From assembly GCF_001050195.2 (NCBI RefSeq), contig NZ_DF967965.1, positions 1,815,150 through 1,879,149 of the forward strand: 64,000 nucleotides of DNA, written 5' to 3'. Made by a program: the position numbers and the translations under genes. The DNA is from Anaerolinea thermolimosa (lineage in GTDB: Bacteria > Chloroflexota > Anaerolineae > Anaerolineales > Anaerolineaceae). Below the pieces are notes generated by a model. It saw only the letters and a list, made by a program, of their open reading frames with translations. It ran no database searches and was not told the origin of the DNA. This document shows positions 35,399 through 44,800 of this stretch, piece after piece (positions within the stretch are counted from its first letter, which is position 1; every line of letters starts with the position of its first letter).

Positions 35399-36088
35399 AT
35401 GAAAAAACTTTCCTTAACTCCTCTCTTAATCATCGTCTGGATATTAACCGCCTGTTCAGCAGGCAATACCACTGCCATGGCCAATAACAATACCTCTGGT
35501 GTAGCTGGAACACCTCAACCCTTCGATCCCACCAGCCTGCCTCTGGAATCCAAACTGGCTATGGGTACTCTTAAACTGGAAGGGACCGATCTGGCTGTCA
35601 CCAGAGAACAGGCCACCAATCTCCTTCCTCTCTGGAAAGCTGTAAAGTCCCTGGCAACCAGTGATACAACCACTCAGGACGAAATTAACGCCCTGTATCA
35701 ACAAATTGAGGAGACCCTCACCCCTGAACAGATTAATGCGATCAAAGCCATGACCTGGACCAGCCAGGAAATCCAGTCTCTCATGCAAAATTTCGGGATC
35801 GATACCTCTAATTTTGCTGGTACCCAGGGAGCAAACGGTCTTACCCAGGAACAACGGGCAACTCGAATTGCACAGTTTCAATCACAAGGCGGTGGAAACT
35901 TTCGGGGTGGCGAACCCGGCTTCCAGCCGCCAGCGGGGGGTGGTGAAGCGGGTTTTGCTCCACCTCCAGAATCCAGCGCTCAGCAAACCCCCGACCCCAC
36001 CCGCATGGCCAGTCGGCGACGGACAAGTATGAATCAGCTCTTCATCGACCCACTGATCAAACTTCTCGAACAAAAAATCTCCGGTTAA
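35399..36088 (+). CDS. Lipoprotein co-encoded with the MacAB-like exporter
   Basis: A 229-aa protein with a signal peptide and lipobox LTAC (Cys19). The middle, about 45-130, is helical and repeats segments such as TREQATNLLPLWKAV and LTPEQINAIKAM, reminiscent of small periplasmic sensors with LTxxQ motifs (CpxP/Spy type), though I cannot confirm homology. The C-terminal third is low-complexity Gly/Pro/Gln. Last gene of the exporter operon, 21 bases after the permease. Confidence 0.7.
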   Translation: MKKLSLTPLLIIVWILTACSAGNTTAMANNNTSGVAGTPQPFDPTSLPLESKLAMGTLKLEGTDLAVTREQATNLLPLWKAVKSLATSDTTTQDEINALYQQIEETLTPEQINAIKAMTWTSQEIQSLMQNFGIDTSNFAGTQGANGLTQEQRATRIAQFQSQGGGNFRGGEPGFQPPAGGGEAGFAPPPESSAQQTPDPTRMASRRRTSMNQLFIDPLIKLLEQKISG

Positions 36089-36109
36089 AAAACAACCCGA
36101 ACCATTCCC

Positions 36110-36145
36110 ATCAGAACAGGCATGGTTGCCTGTTCTGATTTTTTA
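36110..36145 (+). terminator. Terminator of the MacAB-like operon
   Basis: A perfect 13-bp stem (ATCAGAACAGGCA / TGCCTGTTCTGAT) with loop TGGT and a T run. Confidence 0.92.
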
Positions 36146-36209
36146 AGGGGAACACATGTATTTTTTCGATCCATCTTCTGGTCATTTTTCACACCCAAAT
36201 AAAGAGAAT

Positions 36210-36276
36210 GATTATCCGATATATCTCACGAATGAACCTTCTCTATATCAAAACTAAAGGTTCATTTCTGATAATC
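36210..36276. promoter_or_regulatory. Nested inverted repeat upstream of the DUF4405 gene
   Basis: Outer arms GATTATC (36210-36216) and GATAATC (36270-36276) enclose inner arms AATGAACCTT (36231-36240) and AAGGTTCATT (36257-36266). All pairs are perfect. The element ends 35 bases before the ATG. It could be a two-site operator or a folded leader. Confidence 0.55.
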
Positions 36277-36310
36277 AGGCCATTGAATTCCTTCCAACAA
36301 GGAGATCCCC

Positions 36311-36832
36311 ATGCATAAAATTAATCTTTTTCTGGATGGACTTCTGCTCACGGCATTCCTGGTCATCATGGAACCCCGTCTCACAGGTGTTCCATGGCAC
36401 GAATGGCTTTCCATTGCCCTGGCCGTGGCTTCGGTGATCCACCTGCTTCTTCACTGGCAATGGATCGTCGAGGTTGGGAAATCCCTTTTCCGAAAATTCT
36501 TCCATCGCTCTCGCCTGAAATGGATCGTAGACAGCCTGTTATTCACATCCTTCACCATTACAATGTTTACCGGGCTTCTCATTTCCGAGAGCTTCCTGCC
36601 TGCCCTTGGCCTCAGAGGTTCACGTGATTTCCTCTGGAGAGGCCTTCACGGTACTACAGCCAACCTGACCCTTCTTCTGGTTGGATTGCATTTTGCCTTG
36701 AGTTGGGACTGGGTAGCTACCATGTTCAAACGGTACCTTCTCAACCCTATCCGGAAACGCTTCTCTCCTCGCAGACCGACTCCCATGCCGGCTCCATCCC
36801 AATCCATTCCTCCCCTCTCTAAATCTTCTTAA
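36311..36832 (+). CDS. DUF4405-type membrane protein, cytochrome b-like
   Basis: A 173-aa protein with four hydrophobic helices (about 8-22, 32-50, 72-92, 115-135). Histidines sit in pairs of helices (IHLLLHW near 44-48, LHGTTAN near 113, GLHFALSW near 126), a pattern that would suit membrane-bound haem b, as in small cytochrome b561-like proteins. Function unknown. The tail is Pro/Ser rich. It forms an operon with the next gene. Confidence 0.7.
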   Translation: MHKINLFLDGLLLTAFLVIMEPRLTGVPWHEWLSIALAVASVIHLLLHWQWIVEVGKSLFRKFFHRSRLKWIVDSLLFTSFTITMFTGLLISESFLPALGLRGSRDFLWRGLHGTTANLTLLLVGLHFALSWDWVATMFKRYLLNPIRKRFSPRRPTPMPAPSQSIPPLSKSS

Positions 36833-36846
36833 CCGGGTGAGCAAAG

Positions 36847-37218
36847 ATGGCTATAAAAGTTTCTCTAAAAGTTTTATTGAAGTCAGTCATCATTCTCCTG
36901 GTAGCAGGGATCATTGCAGGTGGTTTTTACCTTCTGGTAACCCGATCCCGGGCTTCCTCAGCCATACAAGGAAACAGCTCCATCCGCTTTGAACAACGCT
37001 CACAATACCCGGGTGAAGCCCCTTCCAGGTCGTCTCTATTGGGTAGGTCCGAAAGTGAGTTTGGTGACAGGGGCTTCGAAGGGCGGCATGGTCGAAATGG
37101 AAGCCTGGTTGCCTGGCTTGAGATAGCCCGTAACCTCGGGCTGATTGCTCTGATTACCTTCTTTGTGGTGGGCCTTCAGTGGGTCCTGAAGCGTTTGAGG
37201 CGACGGCCCATCCCATGA
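36847..37218 (+). CDS. Small two-helix membrane protein
   Basis: A 123-aa protein I do not recognise. It has a membrane helix at 10-31, a charged extracytoplasmic loop rich in Arg, Ser and Gly (about 32-85), a second helix at 92-112, and a basic tail (KRLRRRP). It starts 14 bases after the DUF4405 gene and ends just before a terminator, so the two probably work together in the membrane. Confidence 0.6.
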   Translation: MAIKVSLKVLLKSVIILLVAGIIAGGFYLLVTRSRASSAIQGNSSIRFEQRSQYPGEAPSRSSLLGRSESEFGDRGFEGRHGRNGSLVAWLEIARNLGLIALITFFVVGLQWVLKRLRRRPIP

Positions 37219-37227
37219 TGAAACCAG

Positions 37228-37254
37228 GCTCCCGATCATAAATCGGGAGCTTTT
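37228..37254 (+). terminator. Terminator after the DUF4405 pair
   Basis: A 9-bp stem (GCTCCCGAT / ATCGGGAGC) followed by TTTTC. Confidence 0.72.
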
Positions 37255-37334
37255 CATGATTCCTCCTGCAAACAGGGAATCTGAAGCTCATCTCCCCGTA
37301 ACCTGAGAGGACGTTTGACGACAAAGGAAGTGAA

Positions 37335-39386
37335 ATGACTACTTTTCGTCGTATTTTACTCATTTTCACAGGTCTGATCGTATTATTGAGCAGTCCGGCA
37401 CTGCCAGCCCGATCAGCACAGGCCATTTTGTCTGTTCCGTTTTCTCAGGTTTACCAGAGCGACACCACCAGAGTATTTCTCCCCCTCATTTCAAAGCCCG
37501 CCCCCATCGCCGCTGGCGAATGGACACAACATGCCCACGATGCCCTTCATACCAGCTACACCAGTCAGTCCGTTCCCACTCCCTGGCGCTGGAAGTGGTC
37601 ATGGAATGGCCCCGACTCCCTGGGGCGGGTGAGCAGTGGAAAGTTCTCCCTTCCGCGGAACACCCAGCCGGTGACCGGTGGTGGGCGGGTGTACATCGCG
37701 GCTGGTAGCCGCGGTGTGTATGCACTCGATCAACAGAATGGAGGGCAATTGTGGAATAGAAATCCCGGGGGGGCGATTAACTCCACTCCAGCATACGACC
37801 CTTCCAGCGACTCGTTATTTGTGGTATCCAGCAATGGCCGTTTATACCGCCTGAATGCATCTACCGGACAAACTACCGGGGAATTTAACAGCGGCGCTGC
37901 CAGTGACCTGCCACTCCCCCCTGCTCTGTATGCTGGGCGGGTATATTTCAGCATGGGAACGCGCGTTTACGCGATTGATAGCAATTCCATGCAACCTTTT
38001 TGGAGCTATAACGCAGCCTCCAATGTCCATACGCCTCCTGCCTTTTCTCCCTCAACCGGCCTGGTGGTAGCCATCAGCGAAGACCTCTACGTTCATGCCA
38101 TACGCGATGCCGATGGTTCCCGTGCCTGGCGATCAAAACCCACACCTTTGAACCCGGGAGAACCAGGGAGCAGTTCGAACAACGCCGAAGTAAAATATGG
38201 CTGGCCAGTGATCGCCGAAGGGCACGGGCTGGTTTTAATCAAACTCCGCCTCGACTGGCAAACCATGTGGACCTGGAGCCCCTGGCCCACTTCCAATGCC
38301 ACCATGCGTTCCAACCTGTCCAGTCGTCCCGACGAACAGGCCCTCTTCGCCTTACGTCTTTCTGACGGCAATATTGCCTTCAGAACCAATGTAGGGCACG
38401 GTGGTTTCGGCGATGGAGGTTACATGCCCATGGGGCCTCAGCCAGTGGTGAAAAGATTCGATGACGGCACTGAGGTAGCTTACGTGGTCATGCGCGGCTC
38501 TCCCTGCCTGGTGAGCGGATGTGACGGGCGGGGGGACTCGCGCCTGGGTGAAATGCTGCTCGACGGGCAAACCATTACGGGCTTCCAGGCTGGCGATGTT
38601 CGTTTCATGCAGAATACCTACTTTCCCACCGATGAGCAGGCCAATTTATCCATGGCCGGAAACGACATTTTCGGCGGCCACTGGATGTTCGGCCTTGCCC
38701 ATCGTATTCTCGACCGCTCCCCATCCCGTGGAAGTTCTGCAAATAACGCCATCACCGTGTCTAATTTGCCCCATATCATCACCTCCGCCAGCAACTGTGG
38801 ATTCAGTTCCACCCATTACTGTTCGACCTCTCTGGTTCAGGATGGCGATCCTCGCAACATTCCCGCGGGTTTTTATATTTACTACAACCAGGGTAAGGTC
38901 TACGATCAATACTGGGGGGCCTATGCCGTCTGGGTAGTCAGTAACAACCTGGTCCTTTTCCGCTCCAATGACGGTGCCGTAGTTGCTCTGGAAACGGGAA
39001 ATCCCACCTCGCTGGAGACCCTGGCTGAAACCAATTCTCTCCCATCTCTGGATAGCACCCCTCCAACGGATATTCCCCCTTCTTCGCAACCCGAGCTCAT
39101 CAACGTTTCGCAGGCTCAGGAGTATGCTGGAAAGGTCGCCACCGTCGAAGGTGAAGTGAAGTACATCTTCAACAATGGCAAAAATTACCTTCTGGGTTTT
39201 GCCTATCCCCACCAGGGTGTATTTAAAGCACTGATCCCTATACCAGACTGGCAAAACTTTGACGCCCCTCCCGACACCCTTTTCACGGTTGGGCAGCAGA
39301 TTCAGGTAAGCGGCCTGATCGAATGGTACCAGGGTGACCCGGTCATTTACGTTCACCGGCCAGATCAAATCCAAATCCTCCCCTAA
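37335..39386 (+). CDS. Secreted PQQ-like beta-propeller protein with C-terminal OB-like domain
   Basis: A 683-aa exported protein. Signal peptide in residues 1-28. Residues 55-560 hold repeated propeller blades of the PQQ-dehydrogenase-like type (GGRVYIAAGSRGVYALDQ, SLFVVSSNGRLYRLNA, VYFSMGTRVYAID). The last 95 residues (AGKVATVEGEVKYIF to the end) look like an OB-fold domain of the kind seen in extracellular nucleases and sugar proteins. No catalytic residues can be named. It is flanked by terminators and is probably monocistronic. Confidence 0.75.
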   Translation: MTTFRRILLIFTGLIVLLSSPALPARSAQAILSVPFSQVYQSDTTRVFLPLISKPAPIAAGEWTQHAHDALHTSYTSQSVPTPWRWKWSWNGPDSLGRVSSGKFSLPRNTQPVTGGGRVYIAAGSRGVYALDQQNGGQLWNRNPGGAINSTPAYDPSSDSLFVVSSNGRLYRLNASTGQTTGEFNSGAASDLPLPPALYAGRVYFSMGTRVYAIDSNSMQPFWSYNAASNVHTPPAFSPSTGLVVAISEDLYVHAIRDADGSRAWRSKPTPLNPGEPGSSSNNAEVKYGWPVIAEGHGLVLIKLRLDWQTMWTWSPWPTSNATMRSNLSSRPDEQALFALRLSDGNIAFRTNVGHGGFGDGGYMPMGPQPVVKRFDDGTEVAYVVMRGSPCLVSGCDGRGDSRLGEMLLDGQTITGFQAGDVRFMQNTYFPTDEQANLSMAGNDIFGGHWMFGLAHRILDRSPSRGSSANNAITVSNLPHIITSASNCGFSSTHYCSTSLVQDGDPRNIPAGFYIYYNQGKVYDQYWGAYAVWVVSNNLVLFRSNDGAVVALETGNPTSLETLAETNSLPSLDSTPPTDIPPSSQPELINVSQAQEYAGKVATVEGEVKYIFNNGKNYLLGFAYPHQGVFKALIPIPDWQNFDAPPDTLFTVGQQIQVSGLIEWYQGDPVIYVHRPDQIQILP

Positions 39387-39413
39387 AGTCCAGAACCATT
39401 TTCCTGTTCAACC

Positions 39414-39456
39414 AAAGACACCCACCAGGATCAATCTTCAGGGTTGGTGTCTTTTC
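39414..39456 (+). terminator. Terminator after the propeller gene
   Basis: AAAGACACC / GGTGTCTTT arms with a 23-base loop that has some internal pairing, ending in CTTTTC. Confidence 0.65.
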
Positions 39457-39460
39457 AGCC

Positions 39461-39489
39461 TTGCATTCCTCAGTACCCATCGGTACAAT
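39461..39489 (+). promoter_or_regulatory. Promoter of the Sua5 gene
   Basis: TTGCAT (39461-39466), a 17-base spacer and TACAAT (39484-39489). The start site would be near 39496, leaving a leader of about 11 bases with no ribosome binding site. Confidence 0.6.
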
Positions 39490-39506
39490 TGCCACGCATA
39501 CCCATC

Positions 39507-40577
39507 ATGAATCCAGTCACCCGCATACTCACCATCTCCGAAAGAAACCCCGACCCCTCTATCATCGCTGTGGCCAGCCAGGCCATTTTAGAGGGGAAAC
39601 TGGTGGCCTTCCCTACCGAAACCGTGTATGGCTTAGGGGCAAACGCCCTCAACCCCGAGGCAGTAGCCCGCATTTTCTCGGCTAAAGGGCGCCCGGCTGA
39701 AGATCCGCTGATCATCCATCTGGCATCTCCAAGCGATCTTCCCCGTGTAACGTTGGAAGTTCCCCCCATGGCATTACTTCTGGCACAGGAGTTCTGGCCA
39801 GGGCCGTTAACCCTGGTGTTACGGCGTCACCCGGCCGTTCCTCCCTCTGTCTCCGCAGGCCTCGACACAGTTGCTGTTCGAGTGCCCGCTCATCCAGTAG
39901 CCCTGGCCCTGATTCAAACAAGCGGTGTTCCCATTGCCGCCCCGTCAGCCAACCTGTTCGGTCATTCCAGCCCTACCACTGCCCGCCATGTATGGGAGGA
40001 TCTTTCCGGACGGATCGACCTGATTTTAGATGGCGGCCCCACACCGGTGGGGGTTGAATCCACCGTTCTGGATCTCACCTCTTCCATACCCACCATCCTA
40101 CGGCCTGGTGGAGTAACCCTGGAAGCCTTACAGGAAATCATCGGGGACGTACACACGCTCAAGAACTCCCCTCTTGACAGAGGGAAACCTCAGGCATCTC
40201 CCGGGTTACTCGGAAAACATTATGCTCCTCATGCCCGGCTTATCCTACTAAAAATGGTCAACCCCACCTCTCTGCATCAAACCTTAAGGCGCCTTGTGAG
40301 CGATGAAACCAGCAAGGGAAACCGGGTTGGGCTCCTCATTGCCTCAGAGGATCTCCCTTTTGTCCAGGATCTTCCTGCTAAACTGGCGGTGATTGGCTCT
40401 CTGGATGACCTGGCAACAGTTGCTCGGAATTTGTATGGCGGAATCCGCCAGCTGGATCAGGAAAACGTCGATCTCATCCTGGCACGTGATTTTGGGAATT
40501 TTGGTCTGGGAATGGCTATTCGAGACCGCCTTTCTCGCGCCTCATCTCAGCAAATAACGGACGATGAGCAACCCTGA
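39507..40577 (+). CDS. Threonylcarbamoyl-AMP synthase, Sua5 type
   Basis: A 356-aa enzyme that makes threonylcarbamoyl-AMP from Thr, bicarbonate and ATP for the t6A37 modification of tRNA. The YrdC domain covers 1-215 (FPTETVYGLGANA, KGRPAEDPL, PSANLFGHSSPT, VESTVLDLT, RPGGVT); the extra Sua5 domain follows to the end. Start at ATG 39507, since the promoter lies immediately upstream and an extension to 39444 would run through it. Confidence 0.93.
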   Translation: MNPVTRILTISERNPDPSIIAVASQAILEGKLVAFPTETVYGLGANALNPEAVARIFSAKGRPAEDPLIIHLASPSDLPRVTLEVPPMALLLAQEFWPGPLTLVLRRHPAVPPSVSAGLDTVAVRVPAHPVALALIQTSGVPIAAPSANLFGHSSPTTARHVWEDLSGRIDLILDGGPTPVGVESTVLDLTSSIPTILRPGGVTLEALQEIIGDVHTLKNSPLDRGKPQASPGLLGKHYAPHARLILLKMVNPTSLHQTLRRLVSDETSKGNRVGLLIASEDLPFVQDLPAKLAVIGSLDDLATVARNLYGGIRQLDQENVDLILARDFGNFGLGMAIRDRLSRASSQQITDDEQP

Positions 40578-40610
40578 TCTACATCATGAGACACAAACGG
40601 GAGGGCACCT

Positions 40611-41813
40611 TTGGACATCGAAATCCTGCATCCTGAACGGCTGGCCTGCTGGTGTAATCGTCTTCAATTTCCTGGGCCGGTCATCGAAGATCTCCAGAAG
40701 CTGGCAGAGCAAATCCAATCCAGCCCGTTCCTTTTCGATAAATTCGCCTCTATCTATACGAAAACAGTCCTCAGGGGTGAATGGCACCGCGAGTGGACTC
40801 CTTTGCCCATGGATCCGGATGTGGAGACAGTCCTTGGCGAGGCCACTGTACGTTTCTATTTTCTGGCTTACCTGGCGGCTTTACCCCTGGCTCATCAAGA
40901 GTATCTCCGACGTGGCATTTCTGAAGCGATCTTTGATGCCACCATGGCTGATATACGCTTCTGGCTCTGCCAGGAAATTTCAGAAAATGGCACCTGGCGG
41001 TTTGACCAGTTTAACTGGATCTGGAGACACCTCTCCTGTGAACTCTTTCGTCTCGGGCGTCTGCAATACATGCTGATCCTGTTCGACTCAGGAATCACCG
41101 CTTTTCGCCATCGCCAGAGCCAGCGTATCCTGATACTCGCTGATCCAGACATGCTCCTTCGGGCAGATGGTTATGCGTTTGAAGCCGGTAAGTATCCTCC
41201 AGAGTTTAAACATCTTGAGCCAGAAAGGAAGCCGGAGGAACCCTGGCGACCTGACTTCAGAGAAGAACCCGATGGCTGGTTCGGATACCCTGTATCACCT
41301 TATGGGTTTGTCCTGCGCCATCCCAGGTTTTTAAACCGCACTGAATGGGAGCTAATGTTACAACGGGGAGATCCTGTATTGGATATTCACATTCCTCGGG
41401 GTGATCCTTTCCACCCCGAGGCTATTCGCGACTCGCTCTACCAGGCACAGGCTTTCTTTTCCGAGCAATACCCCCACAAACCCTATAAAGCCCTGTTCTG
41501 CCACACCTGGTTTTTCACCCCTCAGCTCCAAAAAATTCTACCTCCAACAAGTAATATTGTTCGTTTCCAGCGAGAGTTTTACCTTTACCCTCACGATGGA
41601 GGTCCGGGCTTTCTCTGGTCTTTTGTGTTTGGCGAGAAAAATACCGACCCCGCATCCGCACCACGAGACACCTCCCTGCGCAGAGCCGTGCTGGACTGGC
41701 TGGCGGAAGGAAAAGAGCTGTTCGACCTGCCCGGAGTGGCCTTTCATGGGCCACAAAAGTGGGGAGAGCAACCTTACATGCGGCAGTGGGATGAACACGA
41801 TCCTGAAGTTTAA
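40611..41813 (+). CDS. GNAT-like acyltransferase-domain protein of unknown role
   Basis: A 400-aa cytoplasmic protein. The pattern of Trp-rich N-terminal half, then YMLILFDSGITAFRHR, the segment DIHIPRGDPFHP, and FCHTWFFTPQLQKIL recalls the paired GNAT-like N- and C-terminal domains of acyltransferase-domain proteins seen in Firmicutes; I recognise this only from memory and without a defined substrate. The start is TTG at 40611 with GGGAGG five bases before it. It follows Sua5 by 33 bases and is probably in the same transcript. Confidence 0.55.
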   Translation: MDIEILHPERLACWCNRLQFPGPVIEDLQKLAEQIQSSPFLFDKFASIYTKTVLRGEWHREWTPLPMDPDVETVLGEATVRFYFLAYLAALPLAHQEYLRRGISEAIFDATMADIRFWLCQEISENGTWRFDQFNWIWRHLSCELFRLGRLQYMLILFDSGITAFRHRQSQRILILADPDMLLRADGYAFEAGKYPPEFKHLEPERKPEEPWRPDFREEPDGWFGYPVSPYGFVLRHPRFLNRTEWELMLQRGDPVLDIHIPRGDPFHPEAIRDSLYQAQAFFSEQYPHKPYKALFCHTWFFTPQLQKILPPTSNIVRFQREFYLYPHDGGPGFLWSFVFGEKNTDPASAPRDTSLRRAVLDWLAEGKELFDLPGVAFHGPQKWGEQPYMRQWDEHDPEV

Positions 41814-41838
41814 AGAACATTTTCTCCAAATGAATCCA

Positions 41839-41869
41839 TTGGGGCTGCCTGGTTTTCAGGCAGCCCCAA
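41839..41869. terminator. Bidirectional terminator between convergent genes
   Basis: A perfect 13-bp stem (TTGGGGCTGCCTG / CAGGCAGCCCCAA) between the acyltransferase-like gene and the subtilase. Confidence 0.82.
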
Positions 41870-41889
41870 TTCTTCACTTACCAGAAGGC

Positions 41890-44800
41890 TTATGGTTGAA
41901 CCGTAACCGCAATAGCCTCTTTCCCTTCAGGGTTGCCATTTTTAATACCCCCACGGGAGCCATCGAACATCAACAGCACACCAGACTGTGTCACCGGAGA
42001 GGTGACACCGGTATGCACAACAGTCAGGGAGCTGGAACCACCCGCAGGAATATCGTTAATCAACCCAATGTAACGCTCTCCACCCGGGACAACCACAATA
42101 CCATCAATGTAGCTCATCACATTACCGGTAAAGTAGTTATCTTCAGATTGAACCAGAACATCCAAAGGCTGGCCAATTGAAGGTACCGGGATAGGCCCAC
42201 CCAGGGCCGCCGGACGGGTTGGGTCAGAAAGCTGGCTGCCACAAATAGTCAACACCATATTGGCCGTATTGGAGCCATGATCGGTGAAGAAAAAGGCACT
42301 GGCACTTCCGGTGCGCAAGTTCACCACCCATGCCAGATTCCGACCATCGTTCAAAGTATTCAAGGTGAAATCGGCATTGACCACGGCGAAGTCAAAAACT
42401 CCGTCCCGATCAACGTCGATGTAAACCCATGCCTGGTAGGGTGTCTCTGGTGTGGTACTTCTCTGATAGGCATGAATGGCAAACTGCATCAGGAAGGTAT
42501 TCCCCGGGCAAATTCCGGTGCCGTCATAGGTTATATAACCGACGTTTTTAAGCACCGTCACCGGTTGACCTTCGCCTGCGAACCCGCTTGCCAGGTTGAA
42601 TGGATTCACGCCAACCAGCGCATAGGTATCAACCTGAGCCGTTGCCACCCCTTTATTGGTGAAAGTAACAGGTGTGTTGAGCTTCACGCTTGATACCCCT
42701 GTTACACTGGCTGCCTTTCGAGGTAACACATGCCAGGGCAGATTAATATTGTTGAAAGAACCCGAGTTGGGGGTCAGAACAAGGTAGCCATCATACTCAA
42801 AGGTCGTTAGCGTGGTTGCGTCACCTCCCTGAGACCCCAGGTTTATACCCCAATCGCGTAAGAGGGCGCCATTGATCGTAAGGGTCACAGTGAAGCTCTT
42901 GCTACTCCTTTTGGGAACATTGATCGACGGAGGCGCATCCACCGAGACCGCACCGGTTGCCTGATCATCCGCAAAGCGGAAGGTAGGAGTGATCGTGTAT
43001 GTAACTGCTTTATCTGAGTAGTTCTTTACCATTACCGTGCGTTTGATCTTGGTAACCCCCGTTACATCTACAAAACCAAAGGAGAGTGCCCCAATTTGGC
43101 TAACGCTCTCCCAGGCTGCAGCTTTGGCCGCGGCTGCACGATCAACCCGCACCTCACCGCTACCGATCCGCGAGATCGGCGCCAGACCATCTCCAAAGAG
43201 AGCCGGCTTGTTCATGATATTGGTTTCTGCATTGTTCATCAACCAGGTTTTTATTTCCTGAGGAGAAAGGAAGGGGTTGACATCCTTGATGAGAGCAGCG
43301 GCACCTGCCACCATCGGTGAAGCCCCAGAGGTACCTCCGAAAGCTTCGGTTCCCGTGCCCGAACCCGCCACAGCGGAAACGGAGGCGCCCGGTGCGCCAA
43401 TTTCCGGTTTAATCATCTGGCCGTACATTACAGCGTTCCCATAAAACATTTTCCCCATCGTCGGCCCACGGGAAGAGGAACCCACTACTGTACCCACCAG
43501 AGAAGGGCGGTTAGCCGGATCAAGTCTTGCGGTCACGCCCACAGCCAGCTGGCTTTTGATTCGGTTGGCATCTACCTGACGGATCATGTACCCCGGGACA
43601 TTCGGTGTACCTCCACCAAAGCCCCCTTCAAAGGGGTCTCCAGGGGCAACCAGCCCGATGATCCCGGCAAGACCGCCTCCTGCCGCAATATTGCTGATTT
43701 TCACGCTAAAACCACAGGTACCCCGGTCAACCAGCACAATTTTACCGGCCAGCGAGCCAGGCGCAAAAGCCGAGCAACCAAGCAAATTACCGCCGGCCCC
43801 ATCCCCGTACTGTACGGGCGCTTCAATAACCGCGGTCAATGGAGCTGACCATGGCTGGAATACCGCTCCATAGGTACCTGCAATCACAGGCGGGGTCAGA
43901 ACCTCAAGCCCTTGAAGAGCCGCAGAAGGCACTTCCGTTTGAGCGACCGAAAGAGCAGTTCGTGCTCCACTGGGTGTGCCCACAATATACGGTTTATCTG
44001 CACTATTTCCTGCCGAAGATACGGTCAGAATTCCAATGGCTGTGGCATTATCTACGGCAATCGCAGTTGCATTATCGTAGTTCTGCCCGTATAACGCCCC
44101 CAGAGACATGTTGATGATATCCACATGATCTGTGGTATCCCCGTTCTGATCCGGATCAACTGACCAATCAATGCCCTGGAGGATGGCGACCCCACTGCAA
44201 GAACTGGATACAGCCGAACAGACCTTCACGGCATACAGACTCACCTCCGGGGCAACCCCCTTTTTCCCTCCAATAATATCCGCCACGTGGGTTCCATGCC
44301 CACCGGCGCACAACCCGCCAATTACCGCCGGCCCACAATCAATAGGGTCTTCATCCGGCGCCAGAGGGCCATTCGGCCAGACCTCGCCCACAAAATCATA
44401 TCCACCTACCACACGAGCTGTTGGGAAGAGACCATCCCGGGTGGTGTTTTTCGGGTCATTGGTCGAGGTACCGTAAGCATCCAGATAAGCCTGGAGAGTA
44501 CCCGGCCCGCCGAATGCCTCATGGGTGTAATCAATCCCACTATCCAGCACCGCCACCCTGACATCACGTCCACCATATCCAGCCGCCTGAACCGGAGCAG
44601 TCGCCCCAATATAAGGCACTGTTTCCGAAAGATCCACTTCATAAAGACCAACCGGATTAATGGCTATCACGCGCGCATCACGAACGATCTCTGCCAGTTT
44701 GGTGGCATCCACCTCCATCATCACCGCGTTCAACACCATTCGCGTCCGACCCAGAACCGTTGCCCCGGGATCAATTGCCTTAACCAGGTTGATTACCTCA

